Source: Ferruginibacter sp.
GTDB lineage: Bacteria > Bacteroidota > Bacteroidia > Chitinophagales > Chitinophagaceae
Length of the DNA: 64,000 nucleotides
Assembly (NCBI GenBank): GCA_016786725.1
Contig: JAEUVU010000007.1
Location: 496,001-560,000 of the forward strand
Direction of reading: 5' to 3'
A program made the translations under genes and the position numbers. Shown piece by piece: positions 61,404-64,000 of the stretch; positions within the stretch are counted from its first letter, which is position 1; each line of letters opens with the position of its first letter. The notes under the pieces are model-generated. The model saw nothing but the letters and a program-made list of their open reading frames with translations, was not told where the DNA came from and did not search any database.

Positions 61404-61817
61404 TTAAAAATTCCTGTTTTCTTTTACCCACGCTTTTATATAATCTGCAATTTCTGATGTGGTGGCTCCGGGTGCAAATAATTTTCCAACGCCCATTTTA
61501 TTCAGTTCTGCCATATCGGTTTCAGGAATAATGCCGCCGCCGGTGAGCAGTACATCATTCATTTCTTTTTCTTTCATTAAGGCTATTATCTTTGGAAAAA
61601 CGGTGTTGTGTGCGCCACTTAAAATGCTTACACCAATGGCATCCACGTCTTCCTGCAATGCAGCATTTACAACCATTTCGGGTGTTTGGCGCAGGCCGGT
61701 GTAAATCACTTCCATGCCGGCATCACGCAGGGCTGTTGCAATTACCTTGGCGCCACGGTCGTGGCCATCCAGTCCAACTTTGGCAACTAAAACTCTTACA
61801 GGTCTGTTTTTCTCCAT
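61404..61817 (-). CDS. Stand-alone cobalamin-binding subunit of an acyl-CoA mutase
   Basis: A 137-residue B12-binding Rossmann domain. The DxHxxG motif DGHDRG (17-22) gives the lower-axial H19, with SILSGAHNT and GGGIIPETD completing the site. The whole protein equals only the C-terminal domain of methylmalonyl-CoA mutase, so it must pair with a separate catalytic subunit, as in split mutases. No large subunit is in the window. Together with mce and the enoyl-CoA hydratase it suggests propionyl-CoA or branched acyl-CoA catabolism. Confidence 0.92.
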   Translation of the reverse strand: MEKNRPVRVLVAKVGLDGHDRGAKVIATALRDAGMEVIYTGLRQTPEMVVNAALQEDVDAIGVSILSGAHNTVFPKIIALMKEKEMNDVLLTGGGIIPETDMAELNKMGVGKLFAPGATTSEIADYIKAWVKENRNF

Positions 61818-61884
61818 AGCAAATGGTATAAACTTTTGTAAAAGTAAGTTTATTCAAAATAACTGCCTACAGGGAGAAAAATCT

Positions 61885-63114
61885 TTATAAGCACTGCCTG
61901 TTTAAAAAGGCAAGGGTGGCCTTATTATAATCGCTGTACATCTGGTGGTCTGAAACTGACAGGTCTATCTGCTCTACAACAAAGAGTTTTTGTAAAGGCG
62001 TTAAACTGTTCAGTTCAGGAAAAGATGCCGGATCGGCCTGGTATCTTGTAACAAGGCTGTCAGAAAAACCAATAAAGTAATTCCTGCTGTTAAGATACCC
62101 TTTCGATTTTAGTTCAGCAAAAACAGCGGCTGATTTAGCCAGGGTAATATCGCCCCTGCGGGCAAACCTTTCCGGGTATAAAGGCGAACGTTCTTTAATA
62201 AAATACTTGCTGCAAACACCACGGCTGCTTATTGTTTGGGAGTTGGATAATGCAGCAGCATTTCCTGCCGGACCCACATTTTCATGATTATCAAACCTGG
62301 CCATGCAAAACTGGAGAGGTGTGGTAGTTGTTAAAGACACAGCACCTGCCTGTGCACAGTAACTTACTGCAGCTTTATGTTGGTAATATGCAGAAAGGTA
62401 TGCCGAATAGTTTCCTCCATTACTCATGCCTGCACAATAACGAAATTTGCTGCGGTTGGTAACGCCACGGTTGTAAAAAGTATCTGTAATGATCTTGATG
62501 TTGGCATAATCAATATTGTTAACCGAATCTGCAGGAGCAACGAGCCATCTTAATTTGCCGTCAGCATTGGCATCAACACCAGTGGTGGCTTCTTCAGCCT
62601 CGGTGATGATAACGCCAAAATTATCATTGATGAGTTCTTTGTAAAGCTGCTTGAATTCATAATTATTAAAAAGGTTAAGCGCTGTTCCGCCGGAGCCATG
62701 CAAAAGGTAAACAAAACCTTTGTGCCCTGCGGGGAAATATGAATAAACGGGTTTCATCCTGTCTCTGCCTCTTATCTGTTCAAAATTTAAAAAAACAGGA
62801 GTGATGGTTTTCAGGCTTCCGGTGAAAGAAACATTACGGCCAGGCATAATAAACCAGGTATGCCATTCTTCCGGTCCGTTCAAAAGCGCTGTTTCGCTGC
62901 TGCTCCACTTATCAAATATCTGATTGTCGGCAACCGCATTGCTGAAGATATCCACTGTATCGCCAATCTTGTATTTGCCGCTGCCATAGCCATTATAAAC
63001 TGTTACGGTGAAACTGTCAACCGGGGGATTAACCGGAGTTATGGGATCTGTTGAAGATTTATTGCAGGAAGAAAGAAAACCGATCAGAAGACAAATGAAA
63101 AGCAGCTGTTTCAT
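61885..63114 (-). CDS. Alpha/beta-hydrolase lipoprotein (esterase/depolymerase-like)
   Basis: A 409-residue precursor started at MKQLLFICLL (63114), lipidated at C17 (GFLSSC). An N-terminal beta domain (about 35-110: GKYKIGDTVDIFSN) resembles InlB B-repeat/PKD-like folds. The catalytic domain has GFVYLLHGSGGTA for the oxyanion hole and GMSNGG as nucleophile elbow; a late SDHQMY may carry the catalytic histidine. It resembles feruloyl esterase or polyhydroxybutyrate depolymerase-like secreted enzymes; substrate unknown. Confidence 0.8.
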   Translation of the reverse strand: MKQLLFICLLIGFLSSCNKSSTDPITPVNPPVDSFTVTVYNGYGSGKYKIGDTVDIFSNAVADNQIFDKWSSSETALLNGPEEWHTWFIMPGRNVSFTGSLKTITPVFLNFEQIRGRDRMKPVYSYFPAGHKGFVYLLHGSGGTALNLFNNYEFKQLYKELINDNFGVIITEAEEATTGVDANADGKLRWLVAPADSVNNIDYANIKIITDTFYNRGVTNRSKFRYCAGMSNGGNYSAYLSAYYQHKAAVSYCAQAGAVSLTTTTPLQFCMARFDNHENVGPAGNAAALSNSQTISSRGVCSKYFIKERSPLYPERFARRGDITLAKSAAVFAELKSKGYLNSRNYFIGFSDSLVTRYQADPASFPELNSLTPLQKLFVVEQIDLSVSDHQMYSDYNKATLAFLNRQCL

Positions 63115-63159
63115 GTAGTTAAAAATTTGTTTTTTTTGACCGGTTAAGGCCATGTAAGT

Positions 63160-64000
63160 TTAAAATTGAGAAAAAACATTTATTGCTTTTTCTATTCTGT
63201 TTATTGTTTCAGCACTGCCCATAGTTTCAGCTATCACAAAAACACCCGGGCCCATTTTAGAACCAACCAGCATTATCCTGAATATCATCTGCAATTCGCC
63301 TATCTTGATATTTTTTTCAGTTGCAAGGTTTTTAAACTCGTTTTCAGGCGCACCACCCCCCCATTCAGCCAGGTTGCTGTATCTTGATATTAATGCTTTA
63401 AAAAAATCTTTTTTATCATTATCCCATTTAGGTTTTACTGATGCTTCGTCATACAAAGAAGGAGCTGCATAGAAGAAAGCAGCCTGCGTGTAAAAATCAG
63501 TAAGTAAAGTACAGCGTTCCTTTACCAGGTCAAGCACTTTGGTAAAATAAACATCATCATTTATACTAACCCCTTTTGTTTCAAATATTTCTTTAACTAT
63601 TAACCTGTAACTTTCAACTCCTGACTTTTTTATCCACTCCTGGTTGAACCATTTTGCTTTTTCAAAATCAAACTTTGCTCCGGCGGCATGCACACGATCC
63701 ATGCTGAAACATTCAACCAGTTCTTCCATACTGTATAATTCCTGTTCCGTACCATCGTTCCAGCCCAGTACAGCCAGCAGGTTAACAAATGCTTCAGGTA
63801 AAAAACCTCTTTCTTTAAAACCTTCGGTAAGCTCATTTGTTTTCGGATCGGTCCAGTTCATGGCAAAAACCGGAAAGCCATATTTAGCCCCATCACGTTT
63901 GCTGAGTTTGCCACTTGGGCCCATTATCAAGGGCAGATGCGCCCATTGCGGCATATTCTCTAACCCAAATAAATATTTCCAGAGCAGTACATGTACAGGC
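63160..64000 (-). CDS. gltX: Glutamyl-tRNA synthetase, C-terminal part (cut by window edge)
   Basis: The open frame runs to the right edge: residues read HVLLWKYLFGLENMPQWAHL upstream of the first internal Met. The class I signature KMSKS appears as GKLSKRDGAKYG, followed by GFLPEAFVNLLAVLGWNDGTEQELYSMEELVECF in pieces and the anticodon-binding domain ending RIEKAINVFSQF. It charges tRNA-Glu. About 280 residues are visible; the catalytic N-terminus lies outside. Confidence 0.95.
   Translation of the reverse strand, partial: PVHVLLWKYLFGLENMPQWAHLPLIMGPSGKLSKRDGAKYGFPVFAMNWTDPKTNELTEGFKERGFLPEAFVNLLAVLGWNDGTEQELYSMEELVECFSMDRVHAAGAKFDFEKAKWFNQEWIKKSGVESYRLIVKEIFETKGVSINDDVYFTKVLDLVKERCTLLTDFYTQAAFFYAAPSLYDEASVKPKWDNDKKDFFKALISRYSNLAEWGGGAPENEFKNLATEKNIKIGELQMIFRIMLVGSKMGPGVFVIAETMGSAETINRIEKAINVFSQF

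Overview
The window reads as chromosomal DNA of a Bacteroidota bacterium, most likely a Chitinophagaceae-like soil or freshwater organism (inference). The evidence is gliding-motility genes (gldB, gldF, gldG), a secreted metalloprotease with a type IX secretion sorting tail, a fused MurF-alanine racemase, a MoxR/Bat aerotolerance-type locus, many lipoproteins, glycoside hydrolases, and promoter -7 boxes of the TAnnTTTG type. No rRNA, tRNA, CRISPR array, transposase or integrase was seen. No gene-free stretch exceeds 300 bases; the largest gaps (17358-17595, 19779-20038, 41420-41710, 50673-50934) hold repeats, terminators or a candidate small RNA.

Layout. 1-9205: gpmI with a c-type haem protein and a truncated membrane protein; a DUF4783 gene behind a sigma-54-like promoter; nadC, a SUI1/YciH factor, a YjdI-type iron-sulfur protein, apaG, a fatty acid desaturase, gldB, nadE and a YbjQ protein. 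9440-13482: moxR, DUF58, a BatD/DUF4381-like protein and batA, after which batB, batC and batD are missing. 13551-17357: an AT-rich, tightly overlapping five-gene minus-strand operon (isochorismatase-family hydrolase, membrane-anchored NMT1/SsuA-type binding protein, permease, unrecognised membrane protein, ATPase) that looks like inserted cargo. 17596-27204: rsgA, small proteins, a gamma carbonic anhydrase-like protein, a patatin/outer-membrane-barrel fusion, a class III aminotransferase, a YiiX-type hydrolase and a penicillin acylase homologue. 27333-31918: a small regulon-like cluster in which a winged-helix regulator is flanked by two membrane-protein genes, each preceded by the same 17-bp palindrome; then a Coq4-like gene broken at an A10 run, DUF4173, dgkA and DUF1361. 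31933-41419: a large propeller/barrel outer-membrane protein, an MBL hydrolase, methylmalonyl-CoA epimerase, a plug-domain protein, iscS-iscU-iscA and a proline-rich secreted peptide. 41711-50672: gldF-gldG-terC-murF/alr-lspA and two lipoproteins. 50935-64000: fumC, the metalloprotease, a GH29-GH3-GH29 cassette, enoyl-CoA hydratase with a stand-alone B12-binding subunit, an esterase lipoprotein and the C-terminal part of gltX.

How the parts connect. Housekeeping modules are NAD synthesis (nadC, nadE), Fe-S assembly (iscSUA, possibly yjdI), cell envelope (murF/alr, lspA, dgkA), central carbon (gpmI, fumC) and propionate/methylmalonyl-CoA metabolism (mce plus the B12 subunit). Surface functions are gliding, type IX secretion, and fucose/xylose-containing glycan breakdown.

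The most unusual features are non-coding. A BIME-like double palindrome at 50670-50937 supplies the stop codons of both flanking genes. A set of intergenic hairpins built from short repeated words, different at each site, fills the gaps inside the bat and isc operons. Interspersed repeats have been read into the C-termini of two proteins. Paired operators flank the winged-helix gene.
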